A stretch of 64,000 nt of DNA from JAKLQR01 sp963753165 (GCA_963753165.1 CAVWBP010000031.1:11934-75933); one strand, 5' to 3'. Shown: positions 35,683 through 46,700, counted from the first letter of the stretch. A program made the numbers and translations. Notes: generated by a model from the letters alone, not told the origin.

Positions 35683-36746
35683 ATATTGCCGTCAACACTG
35701 GTGGTGGAGATGCTCCCGGACTGAACGCGGTCATCAGGGGAGTCGTACTCGCCGCTTATAAAAAGGGATGGGGCGTGTACGGGATCAAATATGGATATCG
35801 CGGACTGATCGATACAAAACAAATCGACCGGCTTACCCCTGAGGAGGTCTGGGACATCACGAACTTAGGAGGCACTATCCTCGGCACCGCGATCAGGAAT
35901 GACCCCTTCAAGTACACAGACGGGCATTCCCCCGAAACTGACATTTCAGACAAGATTGTTGCGAATTTCAAGGCCCTGGGGTTCGATGCATTGATCGCAA
36001 TCGGCGGTGACGGGAGTCTGCGTATTGCAGACAAGTTCATCAAAAAAGGTCTGCCGATCATCGGCATTCCCAAAACTATCGACAACGATATCAGGTTGAC
36101 AGATGTCACCTTCGGATTCGATACAGCGGTCAACACCGCCACCGAGGCTATTGATAAACTCCACACCACCGCAAAGTCACACGACCGTGTTATGGTCGTT
36201 GAGGTCATGGGAAGATACGTTGGATGGATTGCCCTTCATTCCGGGATATCAGGGTCGGCAGACGTCATCCTTATCCCTGAGATCCCCTTCGATATCGGGA
36301 AAGTATGCAATAAGATACGCCAACTTGCGCTCTTGGGGCAGGATTATGCGATCGTCGTCGTAGCAGAAGGTGCAAGCCCCGTTGGCGGCGAGTTGACAGT
36401 GCTGGGGAAGGAAAACCCCGGAGGGGAAATACGACTCGGCGGAATCGGGAAAAAAGTAGCAGAGGAGATCACAAACCTGACGGGGAAGGAAACCCGGCAT
36501 ATAGTGTTGGGCCATCTTCAGAGAGGTGGTGCGCCGACAACATTCGACAGGCTCCTCGCACTGCGCTTTGGCAGTGCTGCAATACGGTTTGCCGAGGCAG
36601 GGAAATTCGGGATGATGGCTGCGCTTCAATCCACCTCGATCGTGCCTGTTCCGATCGAAGAAGCCATCGGCCAGATGAAATCTGTGCCTCTGGATTCCGA
36701 CATTATGCTTACCGCACGGTCTCTGGGGATAAGCTTCGGGGATTAA
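35679..36746 (+). CDS. pfkA: 6-phosphofructokinase
   Basis: A 355-residue phosphofructokinase. N-terminal NTGGGDAPGLNAVIRG is typical of the group III/PPi-like branch. The phosphoryl-donor site reads AIGGDGSL, with the Gly used by ATP enzymes rather than the Asp of PPi enzymes. The catalytic region reads PKTIDNDI, with the Lys found in PPi-type and mixed enzymes. HLQRGGAPTTFDR is the fructose-6-phosphate contact. ATP is therefore the likely donor, but this should not be taken as certain. It is translationally coupled to the small frame at 35611, and its stop overlaps the rluD stop on the other strand. Confidence 0.9.
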   Translation: MNIAVNTGGGDAPGLNAVIRGVVLAAYKKGWGVYGIKYGYRGLIDTKQIDRLTPEEVWDITNLGGTILGTAIRNDPFKYTDGHSPETDISDKIVANFKALGFDALIAIGGDGSLRIADKFIKKGLPIIGIPKTIDNDIRLTDVTFGFDTAVNTATEAIDKLHTTAKSHDRVMVVEVMGRYVGWIALHSGISGSADVILIPEIPFDIGKVCNKIRQLALLGQDYAIVVVAEGASPVGGELTVLGKENPGGEIRLGGIGKKVAEEITNLTGKETRHIVLGHLQRGGAPTTFDRLLALRFGSAAIRFAEAGKFGMMAALQSTSIVPVPIEEAIGQMKSVPLDSDIMLTARSLGISFGD

Positions 36747-37696
36747 GAAGCTGCAGTTCTTCTTAATTCCTCAATCTTTTGCGCCATATCCTCAGGGACA
36801 GGAATTGAGAATTCAAGATATTCGCCTGTCTCAGGATGAGTGAATCCCAGCACCTCTGCATGGAGCATCTGCCTCGGGAAAGCAATTTTTATCATTCCTG
36901 TGCCCTTACTCTTCCCTTCAATCTCAACCTTTTTCCCATAGATCCTGTCTCCAAGCACCGGATGACCGATTGAGGCAAAGTGAACTCTTATCTGATGCGT
37001 ACGTCCGGTGCCGAGTTTTGCTTCAATATATGTCGCGGTCCCGAACCGTTCAATCACCTTCCAGGTCGTAACTGCCTTTTTGCCTCTTCTCGTCCTGGTG
37101 GACATCTTTTTCCGGTCTGATGCGGACCTGCCGATACTCGTTTCTATCATACCGGTATTCTTTCGGATGCTCCCGTACACAAGCGCAAGGTATCTCCTGG
37201 TAATTGTCCTCTGCCTGAACTGCTCCGTAAGGTTGTAATATGCCTTTTCCTCCCGCGCTATCACCATAACCCCTGAGGTATCCTTGTCCAGCCTGTGCAC
37301 AATCCCCGGCCGGAGCGGGCCTCCCGGTGCAGCAAGGTCCTTGCAGTGATAGGCAAGGGCATTCATGAGCGTACCATGACTGTGGCCTGCAGCCGGATAC
37401 ACGACCATTGCAGAAGGTTTGTTGACTACAATGAGATAAGAATCCTCATGGAGGATCTGCAAAGGGATCTGTTCCGGGACAAGCCCTTCAGTCTCTTTCT
37501 CAGCGATGCGAAGGAGAATGCGGTCTCCGGTTTTCACCGTATAGTTCTGACGGATGACCTCATCGTTGACAAGAACGTTTCCCCCGGCAATATACTTCTG
37601 AATTTGTGAGCGGGTGATATCCGCTCTCCCGGCAAGAAGCGTATCTATCCGCTCCTTGTTTTCCAAAGACTCGACGATGAACGTATAATTCTGCAT
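36743..37696 (-). CDS. rluD: Large-subunit pseudouridine synthase RluD
   Basis: A 317-residue RluA/RluD-family enzyme. The N-terminal S4-like RNA-binding domain is ERIDTLLAGRADITRSQIQKYI. The catalytic domain has RPGIVHRLDKDTSGVMVIA, containing the Asp nucleophile, and GTGRTHQIRVHFASIGHPVLGD. A longer frame to 37849 was rejected because its extra residues do not fit the family. No clear ribosome-binding site precedes the chosen ATG. Converges on pfkA with a 3-base overlap of stops (TTAA). Confidence 0.9.
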   Translation of the reverse strand: MQNYTFIVESLENKERIDTLLAGRADITRSQIQKYIAGGNVLVNDEVIRQNYTVKTGDRILLRIAEKETEGLVPEQIPLQILHEDSYLIVVNKPSAMVVYPAAGHSHGTLMNALAYHCKDLAAPGGPLRPGIVHRLDKDTSGVMVIAREEKAYYNLTEQFRQRTITRRYLALVYGSIRKNTGMIETSIGRSASDRKKMSTRTRRGKKAVTTWKVIERFGTATYIEAKLGTGRTHQIRVHFASIGHPVLGDRIYGKKVEIEGKSKGTGMIKIAFPRQMLHAEVLGFTHPETGEYLEFSIPVPEDMAQKIEELRRTAAS

Positions 37697-37954
37697 GCAT
37701 ATAAGATGCCTGTTTTCAGGGAATCTGTCAATCGCGCAAAGGAAGATTTCTTCATACACAAAAGGATCCGTCGTCCTTAATAAGCGCTGTGCAGCTGTCC
37801 CCTTTTCTTCCACAAATTCCACATGAGAGATCATATCGGTCAAACACACTCATAATGAACCCGGATTACCGTGGCGGGCAGTCAGCTCCCGGTCGCCTGC
37901 ATATCATGGTACAATACTTGATATCGGTGCTCAGATCCCCGACAAGGAAGAACG

Positions 37955-38548
37955 ATGAAAATAATATCAGCGAAATGCATTATCAGTGCGGTTGGACCGA
38001 ATCAATACCCTGACACCGGGTATCCGGAGATTGCGATGGTCGGACGCTCCAATGTAGGGAAATCATCCCTGATCAATTCATTATGCGCACGACACGCGCT
38101 GGCCCGGACCAGCGGCCAGCCAGGGAAAACACAGACTATCAATTACTTTGCCATCAATGAACAGCTGTATCTGGTCGATCTGCCCGGATATGGGTATGCG
38201 GCAACTTCAAAGGGAAAGCACCGGGAGTGGGGGGAGTTCATCACCAACTATCTTCGGGACAGGGACAGGCTTGCGCTCATTGTGCATCTGATTGACCTGC
38301 GGCATGAGCCCATGAAAAATGACAAGAATGCTTCAGCATGGCTGATGGAGCTCAATATCCCGTATGTCATTGTCGGGACGAAGGCAGATAAAATCAGCCG
38401 CAGCAAGCGTCCGGCCCATATTGCCGTGATTCGCAAAGTATTAATGCTTCCCGCGCATGTTCCGTCGCTCATCTATTCCAGTGAGACCGGAGAAGGCAGG
38501 GACGAATTGTGGCGTCATATCAGAAGCATTTCATCCGGACAGGAATGA
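37955..38548 (+). CDS. engB: Ribosome-assembly GTPase EngB (YsxC)
   Basis: A 197-residue GTPase. G1 GRSNVGKSSLI, G2 GKTQTINYF, G3 DLPGYGYA, G4 GTKADKI, and G5-like YSSETGEG. The family helps assemble the large ribosomal subunit and is essential in many bacteria. It is followed after 34 bases by an RluA-family gene. Confidence 0.93.
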   Translation: MKIISAKCIISAVGPNQYPDTGYPEIAMVGRSNVGKSSLINSLCARHALARTSGQPGKTQTINYFAINEQLYLVDLPGYGYAATSKGKHREWGEFITNYLRDRDRLALIVHLIDLRHEPMKNDKNASAWLMELNIPYVIVGTKADKISRSKRPAHIAVIRKVLMLPAHVPSLIYSSETGEGRDELWRHIRSISSGQE

Positions 38549-38582
38549 AGCAAAAAGGGACAAGTCTGCCGGAGTATTCTTA

Positions 38583-39310
38583 ATGCCTAAAAGATCAGGC
38601 CCGGCAATACAGCACTTGCCAAAAGATATCAGCATACTTTACGAAGACAGTGACATCCTGGTTGCAGTCAAACCGTTTGGCCTTCTGACAATGGGCACGG
38701 ACAGGGACAAATCGCGGACACTCTACGCAATACTGACCGATTATGTCAGAAAGGGTTACTCCAGGTCCGCAAAGCGCATCTTCATAGTTCACCGGCTGGA
38801 TCGTGATACATCCGGGATACTTATTTTCGCAAAGAGCATGGAGGCCAAACTGCAGCTGCAGGGCCAATGGGATAGAAACAGAAAAGAAATATATTGCGGT
38901 TGTTCACGGCAGGTGTGAAAAAAGGGATAAGGACGATCTCGACATACCTGGCTGAGAATAAGGCCCAACTCGTATATTCCACCCCTGATGCCTCAAAAGG
39001 AAAACTGTCGCATACTGCTTACAGGGTGCTGAAGGATACGAAAGAGTTTTCCTTACTGGAAGTTACACTTTTAACAGGCAGAAAGCATCAGATACGCGTG
39101 CATCTCGCTGAAATCGGACACCCGGTTGTGGGGGACGAGAAATACGGAAAGGGAAAAGAAATCTATAAACGTTTAGCTCTTCATGCCAAATCGATTTCCT
39201 TTATACATCCTGTCAGCGGCAAGCGGCTTACGTTCGAAACCGGATTCCCGGAATATTTCAATAAACTGGTCGAAAGTAAAGAACAAAGAGAGGGCCTGGC
39301 AAGGAAATGA
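38583..39310 (+). CDS. RluA-family pseudouridine synthase (no S4 domain), two frameshifts
   Basis: Three stretches in different frames make one 240-residue enzyme. The first has ISILYEDSDILVAVKP and the catalytic FIVHRLDRDTSGILIFAK. A short middle part reads KYIAVVHGRCEK. The third has STYLAENKAQLVYST and TGRKHQIRVHLAEIGHPVVGDEKYG. Removing one base near 38885-38890 and one near 38931 joins them. It modifies uridine in rRNA or tRNA; the exact site cannot be told. It lacks the N-terminal S4 domain seen in RluD. Sequence error is likely, since all motifs are intact. Confidence 0.82.
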
Positions 39311-39367
39311 ACCGGCGAATGAAGTTTTCTTTTTGCGTTCGCACGATCAAAAACAGAGGATAAAGTA

Positions 39368-39811
39368 TTGGACACGTTCCCTGATAAGCAGCCAAACGGA
39401 TTTCAGGAAGGCCAGAGTGTGGAATTGGTGATTGGCGACCGGACTGAACTTGGTTATAAGGCTATGATCAACAACTCGCAATGGGGCATGCTTTATAAGA
39501 ACGAGGTGTTTCAGCCATTACGAAAAGGACAACATATAAAAGGATTTATAAAGAAGCTGAGGGACGACGGAAAAATAGATCTCTGTCTTCAAAAACCCGG
39601 ATATGAAAAGGTTGATGAGGTATCTGAAAAGATTATCGACAAACTAAAAGCAGCGGGCGGATTTGTTTCCGTAACCGATACAAGCCCGCCTGAAATTATC
39701 TACGGCTTATTCGGGGTGAGCAAGAAAACATACAAAAAAGCAATAGGCGCTCTTTACAAGAAACGGCTTATTCTCATCGAAAACAACGGCATAAAACTCA
39801 TGAAACGGTAA
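39368..39811 (+). CDS. CvfB/YitL-like S1 and winged-helix protein, short form
   Basis: A 147-residue protein resembling the C-terminal part of CvfB/YitL RNA-binding proteins. An S1-like segment (VELVIGDRTELGYKAMINNSQ, GMLYKNEVFQPLRKGQHIKG) is followed by a winged-helix region (IIYGLFGVSKKTYKKAIGALYKKRLI). Full-length homologues have extra S1 domains at the N-terminus, so this is a reduced form. The start is TTG with AGAGGA upstream. Confidence 0.7.
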   Translation: MDTFPDKQPNGFQEGQSVELVIGDRTELGYKAMINNSQWGMLYKNEVFQPLRKGQHIKGFIKKLRDDGKIDLCLQKPGYEKVDEVSEKIIDKLKAAGGFVSVTDTSPPEIIYGLFGVSKKTYKKAIGALYKKRLILIENNGIKLMKR

Positions 39812-39894
39812 GGGGTCTGACAACGAAGAGGCAATAGGGGCAAGGCCTTGTTTCCTGCAGACGCTAAAGATATTCTGACAAAAACATACATCCT

Positions 39895-40839
39895 TTAAGT
39901 TTTTCTGCTTAACAAGAAATACGTTGTAATTTTATCCTGGCCTTTTGCCTCAATATCTCCGCGATATTCAAAATTGTACCGATCTTTTAGCCTTTCATAC
40001 ACTTCCTGAGTCACCTGAATTTTATTCTCTATACACTGTGATTCCATTCGACTGGCAATATTGACACTATCTCCCCAGAGATCATAGGTAAATTTTCTTT
40101 TGCCGATTACCCCCGCAATAACGGAGCCGCTATGTATGCCGATTCTTAACTCTATCCCCTTATATTTTTGGAAATATTTATCATGCATTACCTGTTGCAT
40201 ACTGATTGCCATATCAGCTATTGCCTCACAATGATCTGCTCTTGCTTCCGGAATACCTCCAACTACCATATATGAGTCTCCCATGGTCTTAATTTTTTCT
40301 AACCCATATCTATCTGCTATGAGATCAAATTCAGTAAAGATTTCGTCGAGCATAGAGACTACCTTATCGGCAGACATAGTTTTGACCATTTTTGTGAAAT
40401 TAACAATATCTGAGAAGAGAATCGTCGCTTCCTCAAAGTGGTCTGCTATGCGGCCTGAACCATCTTTTAATCGCTGTGCTATTGACTTCGGCAAAATATT
40501 AAGCAGAAGACGTTCTAATTCCTTGTTGAGCTCTTGTATTGCCTCCTCTGCTTTTCGACGTTCCAGAATTTCATGTCTGAGTTCATGCCACCTGCGGATT
40601 GAAAATAAACTAAGAGTAATTAACAAGAATATGAGCACAGCTGCATATTCATCCAGCGACTTTGCATCATATTTTCTCGTCCATTCTACAAACTGTTCAA
40701 AAAGATCAAAGAAATATCCCAATAAAAACACAAGGATGGAGATTGAAAGAATAGCAATAAAATCTTTGAACGCCTGTGAAGTTCTATTTTCTCTTTGTGG
40801 TGGGGTCAGGTCTATTTTCTTAGCATTTTCTTTTTTCAC
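39895..40839 (-). CDS. Membrane-bound class III adenylate/guanylate cyclase with transposon-derived N-terminus
   Basis: A 314-residue protein with two transmembrane segments (about 28-45 and 66-82), a short helical linker (ERRKAEEAIQELNKELERLL) and a class III cyclase domain. The domain has ATILFSDIVNFTKMV with metal-binding Asp, IKTMGDSYMVVGG with Lys and second Asp, and LWGDSVNIASRMES. It makes cAMP or cGMP; the purine-specifying residues were not resolved. The first 14 residues, MKKENAKKIDLTPP, are encoded by the end of the RAYT transposase gene and its terminal repeat. The present start codon is therefore supplied by the element. Confidence 0.85.
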   Translation of the reverse strand: MKKENAKKIDLTPPQRENRTSQAFKDFIAILSISILVFLLGYFFDLFEQFVEWTRKYDAKSLDEYAAVLIFLLITLSLFSIRRWHELRHEILERRKAEEAIQELNKELERLLLNILPKSIAQRLKDGSGRIADHFEEATILFSDIVNFTKMVKTMSADKVVSMLDEIFTEFDLIADRYGLEKIKTMGDSYMVVGGIPEARADHCEAIADMAISMQQVMHDKYFQKYKGIELRIGIHSGSVIAGVIGKRKFTYDLWGDSVNIASRMESQCIENKIQVTQEVYERLKDRYNFEYRGDIEAKGQDKITTYFLLSRKT

Positions 40840-41733
40840 AAAGAATCCTGCTTATTGATGTGAAATGCATATTAAGATAGTCTGCGACCTCCCTTTGTCG
40901 ATACCCATATCGCTCCACTGCCTCCTGAATCTTATCATTTCTTTTCCCTATGTCCTGAACGATATTCTCCGAAAATAGTCTCTCAAGTCTCGGACGGTCT
41001 GCAAACCGCTGAGTCTTTGGGAGTTCAGCAATATCTCTCTTGCCCCGCAGGTAATCCATAAGTGTAGAGGCAAACTCTTCCTCGCCAAAAACGCTCTGTC
41101 CCCTCAATGCTTTCCATATCGATTCCTGCTTTATCCCGGCTTGCACAAACTTTCTGTATGCTTTTCCGGCAATGCTCCTTGTTCTCCCAAACTCACCCAG
41201 AATCCACTCAATGGTCAGGCACGGATGTGGCTTTTCATTCCCCCCGGTTGCCCGATAACTGCTCCATTTCCACATCTCCGGTCTTTCCACTGCTCTTGCC
41301 CGTACTGGATTGAGAACCACGTACCTGCATACCTCTAAAAGATGTCTGTCTTTCTGTATCAGTATCGCCTTATATCTTCCCTGAAAGAGGTGTCCGACCC
41401 TCTTGTGCCGCTTGTTAAACGTCTGGGTATATACACCATTCAGTTGCCTCATGCCCGCTGAGAGATTTCCGTCCGGTGTCTCTATAATGAGATGATAGTG
41501 ATTGTTCATAAGACAATAGGCATGGCAAATCCAGTTGTAACGCTTGTTGACCTGAGAAAGGGTATCAAGAAAAATCGCTCGGTCCACGTCATCTTTATAA
41601 ACCGCCTTCTTTTCGTTTCCTCTGCTGGTTATATGGTATACAGCACCGACATATTCAATGCGCAATGGACGTGACATTATTAAATAAATACCATAATTTA
41701 ACACTCTATGTCAAGAATATAGACCTGACCCCA
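40801..41733. mobile_element. RAYT/IS200-like element with 15-bp terminal inverted repeats
   Basis: Bounded by TGGGGTCAGGTCTAT at 40801-40815 and its perfect complement at 41719-41733. Similarity extends a further 5 of 6 bases inward. It contains one gene, the RAYT transposase, and nothing else. The left end overlaps the start of a cyclase gene. The repeat TGGGGTCAGGTCT is typical of sequences near this transposase class. Confidence 0.75.
40820..41677 (-). CDS. REP-associated tyrosine transposase (RAYT, Y1 family)
   Basis: A 285-residue transposase. The start MSRPLRIEYVGAVYHITSRG is characteristic of RAYTs. The HUH motif is NNHYHLIIE, and the catalytic Tyr lies in GHLFQGRYKAILI. The C-terminal part has a helix-turn-helix (YGYRQREVADYLNMHFTSIS). 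Nine additional codons upstream (to 41704) are in frame, but the family start is at 41677. RAYTs act on REP-like hairpins. The element ends at the terminal repeat 5 bases beyond the stop. Confidence 0.9.
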   Translation of the reverse strand: MSRPLRIEYVGAVYHITSRGNEKKAVYKDDVDRAIFLDTLSQVNKRYNWICHAYCLMNNHYHLIIETPDGNLSAGMRQLNGVYTQTFNKRHKRVGHLFQGRYKAILIQKDRHLLEVCRYVVLNPVRARAVERPEMWKWSSYRATGGNEKPHPCLTIEWILGEFGRTRSIAGKAYRKFVQAGIKQESIWKALRGQSVFGEEEFASTLMDYLRGKRDIAELPKTQRFADRPRLERLFSENIVQDIGKRNDKIQEAVERYGYRQREVADYLNMHFTSISRILCEKRKC

Positions 41734-41800
41734 TTCTACTTTAGAAGGAGGGCGAGAGAACGAGGCGGAGGAAGGGAGGAAGAAGAAGGATTATTACTGT

Positions 41801-43740
41801 TTAAAGTAATAGAGCATCCTCCGGCTCCCTATCAGGCAATTCCACATACCAGGCCATACGCACATATGGATATGTCAGCTCATCATCTGCAAGAACTATT
41901 ACCTTATATATCTTCCGTCAGGAAGGTCTGTAACTCTTGCAGATGCATAGATAGGCTCCGCAGGAGGAGACTCAGGCATGTAGCTAATTTCAAAGGTTAT
42001 TGGATGAGGATTAAGATATGCTCCGTTTGTACGTAACAAGAGGTCTGGGTTAGCCATTATCTGCTCTGCTTTGTAAAGATGTCCTTCAAGTGAAAACATA
42101 TCCGTTAGATTCCAGAAAACCTGATGAGTTGGTTCCATCAGATTTCTCATCCCCACTGCCACCGCAATGTCAGTTTCGTTCCCCAAGGTTCCTTTGAAGA
42201 TTACCTGCAAGGTCAAGTCGGTAATGCCAGCCGGAATTTCGTTCCCGGTGAAATCAAAGGTAAATTCTGTGGGTTGGGTGTTCAGGGATGCAATTTGATC
42301 GGGTGTCAGAGCAATCGGCAGCGAGAGGGAGTACCTATAGCCTATATCGTTCATCATTACTGCGCCGTCCGGTGGATAGTTTGCAAGGTCAGGAGAATAG
42401 TTCGGGATTACCTTGTATCTTACCACGGCAATCAGACTTCCCGATACAATATCTTCATAGCTCAGTATGTTCCCCTCAGGGTCTTTTTCCTTCGGAGTCA
42501 TATTCAGCACCTTTGCCCTGATATGGCTGAACAACTGCTGTTGTGTGGTGCAAGTATTTCCCCGGTCATCGGTATACGTGTAGGGAAAGATATTGCTTCC
42601 ATCGGCTATTGCATAAACATATTGATCCGGAGCACTTATATCGAGAACACCACGGAAGAAATAATCCAGAAGCCCGGCAGAGTAGCCTACGGCACGGGGG
42701 ATTAGTTTTGAGGCATAGTCCTCGTGGCATTTTTCATCACGATAAAATGACTTATAAAAAAGTTCGCCTTGTCCGAAAACATTATAGAGTAGCTTCGTGA
42801 GTTTACTGGTCCTTACAAAGTATTGTATTTCTTCCCCATCATCCGTTTTGCTTATCCATATACCGGTATCCTGACTTCCATCCCTTGCTATGACTACTTG
42901 CATCGGTTTGCTACCTGCCAGATACATATATAAGTCTGTGCTTGTTGTTTTCGGATAAGGGAAATAATGCCTGTGGTCAACAGAATATCTTTCAGCGGCT
43001 AAAATCGTATCACCGCTGAAGAAGTTCGCATTGGTATATTCTGCTAATCCCTGGGTGAGACTGTTGGATGGATTGGAACCAACATATACATCGGTGTCGT
43101 AAAACTGTGTTACCGGTGCAAGGCCAGCAGGAGAGATATCAAGAGGAACCTTTGAAAAATATGGGGTTGGTGCGAAATATTGCAACTCGTTTAAATTGCG
43201 AAATATTTCTTTTGTCCATGTTTCAAAGTATCTGCTCCCATTTAACCGATTCTTTCCAGAAGGGCATCTTCAGGGTGTGCGTCGTTTCGAACATGGTCTG
43301 GAACAGCCATATCTTGCAAAAGATGCATTTGATGCCCAGCCCGCTGAATGTTTTTGCAAAATTCTCCTGTCTGGATGAATCATTTGCCGATATAAGTGCA
43401 AGATAATAATATTCCCTCGTCTTTTGCCATGACCAATCCGCACCGACAGAACTTTGCTGATAAGATCCATCCTGAGCCCACAGAACAGAGGATTTTCCTG
43501 TAACAGGAACTAACAGAATTTCATCATCTAGCCCCGCTTGACCCCATTGATCCCATCGGCATAAAGGATTATGAAAATGATTAAACGAACGTGTAATTGG
43601 TTTATCTTCAAGAAAGGCTCCTTCTGTGAGCCAAGCTTTCACGGTCTTTTCCGTTCCCCATTTTACTCTCGTGTCAAGCGCATCCTCAAAGCCAAGAATT
43701 TGCAGATAATCGCCTTTATTCCACGAACACAGCGGACACT
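41801..43740 (-). pseudogene. Decayed zinc-dependent phospholipase-C-like secreted protein
   Basis: Pieces of one protein appear in several frames. From the N-terminal side: GDYLQILGFEDALDTRVKWG, then FLEDKPITRSFNHFHNPL and WSWQKTREYYYLAL. HQMHLLQDMAVPDHVRNDAH follows, with His/Asp residues as in zinc-dependent phospholipase C and S1/P1 nuclease folds. Then come RYFETWTKEIFRNLNELQYF, a long C-terminal region, and a tail ending DREPEDALLL. Indels are needed near 43334-43337, 43258-43263 and 41903-41912. The signal peptide and the first 40-60 residues expected from the family are missing. The gene begins abruptly where the upstream DUF1566 gene should end, suggesting a deletion joined the two. 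Confidence 0.6.
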
Positions 43741-46700
43741 CTTCATTGATGACTGTTCAAAGGTAGAGCTTTCGCCATAATCAAAACTGATAGCCTTAGC
43801 TCCTCCCCCATCGGTTTCAGACGACCAATAGGAGGACGAATTTGTATTGGGGAATACCAGAAGGTCTATAGAGGGATTACTCCTGCCGTAATCAACTATC
43901 GTCAGAAGTTCGAAATACGTCGGGAGTCGCCAGTCGCTGTAACCGTCCAGATCAAGGGCTTCACAATAATCCCCCGCATCATTCCATGTTCTTGCCGTAC
44001 CGTCGTCCTCTCTCTGCCACATGAGGCCGGTATTTTTGTCGGTGACTGTCAGGGGGTTGTTTTCGGTATAGGCAAGCGGAACAATCATATAGCTTCCGTC
44101 CTGTCCAAGGGCAGGCGAACAGGCTATTATATTCCCCGAACTATCAAAACAATCTGTCTGGCCTGTGTCGGGAAGGAGATATCCGCCCGGGGACAGGTTT
44201 GCCGTTCCGGACAAGTTTACAGTAACAATTGAACGGTCTGCGTCACTGGAGGGTATTTGCAGGATCCCTGAAAAATCTCCCTCCAAAGCAGGCACGAATT
44301 TTATCCCTACAGAACATGATGACGAAGACGGAAGAATCTGCCATGAACACTCATCATCTTCGGAAACCATAAAGGGTGGAGAAGCGGAAATTCCATTGAT
44401 AGAGAGGTTTGCAGTGCCGATGTTGGATATGATAAGTGTGAGTGATCTCACAGCGCCGACCGTTACTGTGCCGAAATCAAGGGTCATGGGGGTTACGAAT
44501 ATCTCTTCATCATCGAGCAACCCGGATAGTGTGACAGTAATACTATGAGAGGCAGTCTGACCATATGTATCGGTCGCTGTGACGGTAATGATATTTACCC
44601 CTTCATTCAGAGGAATTAATACGGAGAACAGACCGTCTGCCACTGATGCTTGAGTCCCATTTACAGAAACATTTGCATTATTGGTCACCATGCCGCTAAC
44701 AGTCAGCCAGGAGGAATTAACCACTGCGCCGTCAGGGGGTGAGGTTATTGTTACCACCAGTGGTGGAAGTGGAGCTAAGGAGATATTGAGCATTTGGGTC
44801 TCACCGAATGTCAAGGTTCCACTCGATGTCCCTTTGACATACCCCGGTTTCTCAAAGGAAGCCATAAAACTTCCCGGGGACAGCTCGGAGAGCACATAGC
44901 TACCGTTTGCAGCAGATGTAGCGGAAGAAATGCGTCCAGCAGCATCAGTCACCGCAACGGTAACACCGGCCAGAGGCATTCCTGTTGTTCCGTCAGAAAC
45001 AATGCCTGTCAAAGTTGCAAGTAATGGCGATAATCCGACATGCAGGATATTCTGGCCAGCCGCTATAATGCCGTTTAATATATTCTCGACATATCCTGAC
45101 TGAGTGAACTTTGCAGTGTAACTTCCTTTCCCAAGTCCTGTTATCGTGTATGTCCCGAGTGAATCAGTCACTGCTGTATGGATACCGAAGATGTCAGTTA
45201 CTGTTACCGTGACTTCTGGAATGGGTAACGCTGTTAATGAATCAGTTACCTTTCCGGTTAGTATATTTGACGGCTCTTTCGCTGTCCCTGTAAGATTAAC
45301 TCTCATATTCGGAGTATCTGCATCATTCGAGAGGATGGTGAATGAATCATTGAACAGTCCCGGAGTGACCGGAGCAAACTGTACTGTTATGGAACAAGGT
45401 TCTGATATACACACGCCAGAACATGTATCTGACCGAACAGAAAACGGCGTAGAAGGGGAAAAGAGTTCCTGGATAACCAGGGTTGGGAGACCTGAGTTCC
45501 AAACAGTAAGATTTAACGTTAATATATCACCAACCTCGACCGACCCAAAATCCAAAGAGGGAGGGTCTACACGAATTTCGAGATTGTCCGTATCTATAAT
45601 GAAATATCCTTCAGAAACAGAAAATCCGGTTTTGTATGTGGAAATTCTAAACTTGATGAAACCGAACCCGCCCATTTGGGAAAGAAGTGGGGTCACGTTG
45701 ATATAGTTCCATCCAGGATGTATATTGCCATTTAATCCTAGAAAGGTCTCCACTGATACCCCGTCTGCATTATAATTGGATACTGTTACAAGGGGAAACT
45801 GAGTCCCGAAAATCTCATTCACATGTACATTTAAAACAGCATTCGCAAGTTTATTGGCATCAACATCTAATCTGAAACTCATCACATCTTCGGTTCGTGT
45901 TGCCTTCTGTACCGGAAAAGCAGTATCGGTCAAGTTATCTTCCATATAGGCTGTTACATCCTGTGAATTTTTTTCATCCGACAAAGAGGTTTTCAGTCCT
46001 TTACTGTAAAGAGACTGGAACATCAAATCGACAGAATTATCGCATTCGTCACCGATTCCGTCTTTGTCCAAGTCTACCTGCGCAGGATTGAACATGGAGG
46101 GACAGTTATCCTCTGCATCAACTACACCGTCACGGTCTGCATCCTGTATTCCCCTCACCTCAACGCAATTGGTACATGTTCTGGTATTCGTCCCGCCTAG
46201 AGAATCGGTCACGGTCAGACTCACTGTATATTTACCGGCTTTGGTATAGATGAAAGAAGGGTTCTGCATGGTGGAGTCAATAATCCCGTCGCTGTCAAAA
46301 TCCCACTGCCATGAAACGATGGTCCTGTCCTGTGGAATAATTGAATTGTCGGTAAAATAAACAGTAAGATGAGGAATCCCTGTCTGAGGTGATGCAGAGA
46401 AAGACGCCTGTACCGAATTCTGGACCTTCCCATACCAGTAGGAATCATATGACTTTATACCGAAATCTATAATTCCCGGGAAATGGTTATTATAAAAATG
46501 CCCTTTTGCAAAGACAGTCGCCCAGGCAGTATCCGGGGGTTGCGCCCCCAACAACACAGGAGTTTCAAAATTTTTCTGCAACCATAATCCGCTGTTTTCA
46601 AGATATAGAAGATAGGGAACATCATCAACCAATGTCACAAGACTACCCCTAGGAGGCTTGCCGGAATCGTAAAGGGTCCATCCACTGCTCCATGGCTGTG

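Noticed and set aside
37697..37849. N-terminal extension of rluD
   Set aside because: The added 51 residues do not match RluD; the S4 domain begins right after the ATG at 37696.
39812..39894. Terminator between the CvfB-like gene and the cyclase
   Set aside because: CAAGGCCTTG followed by TTT is too short and has no loop.
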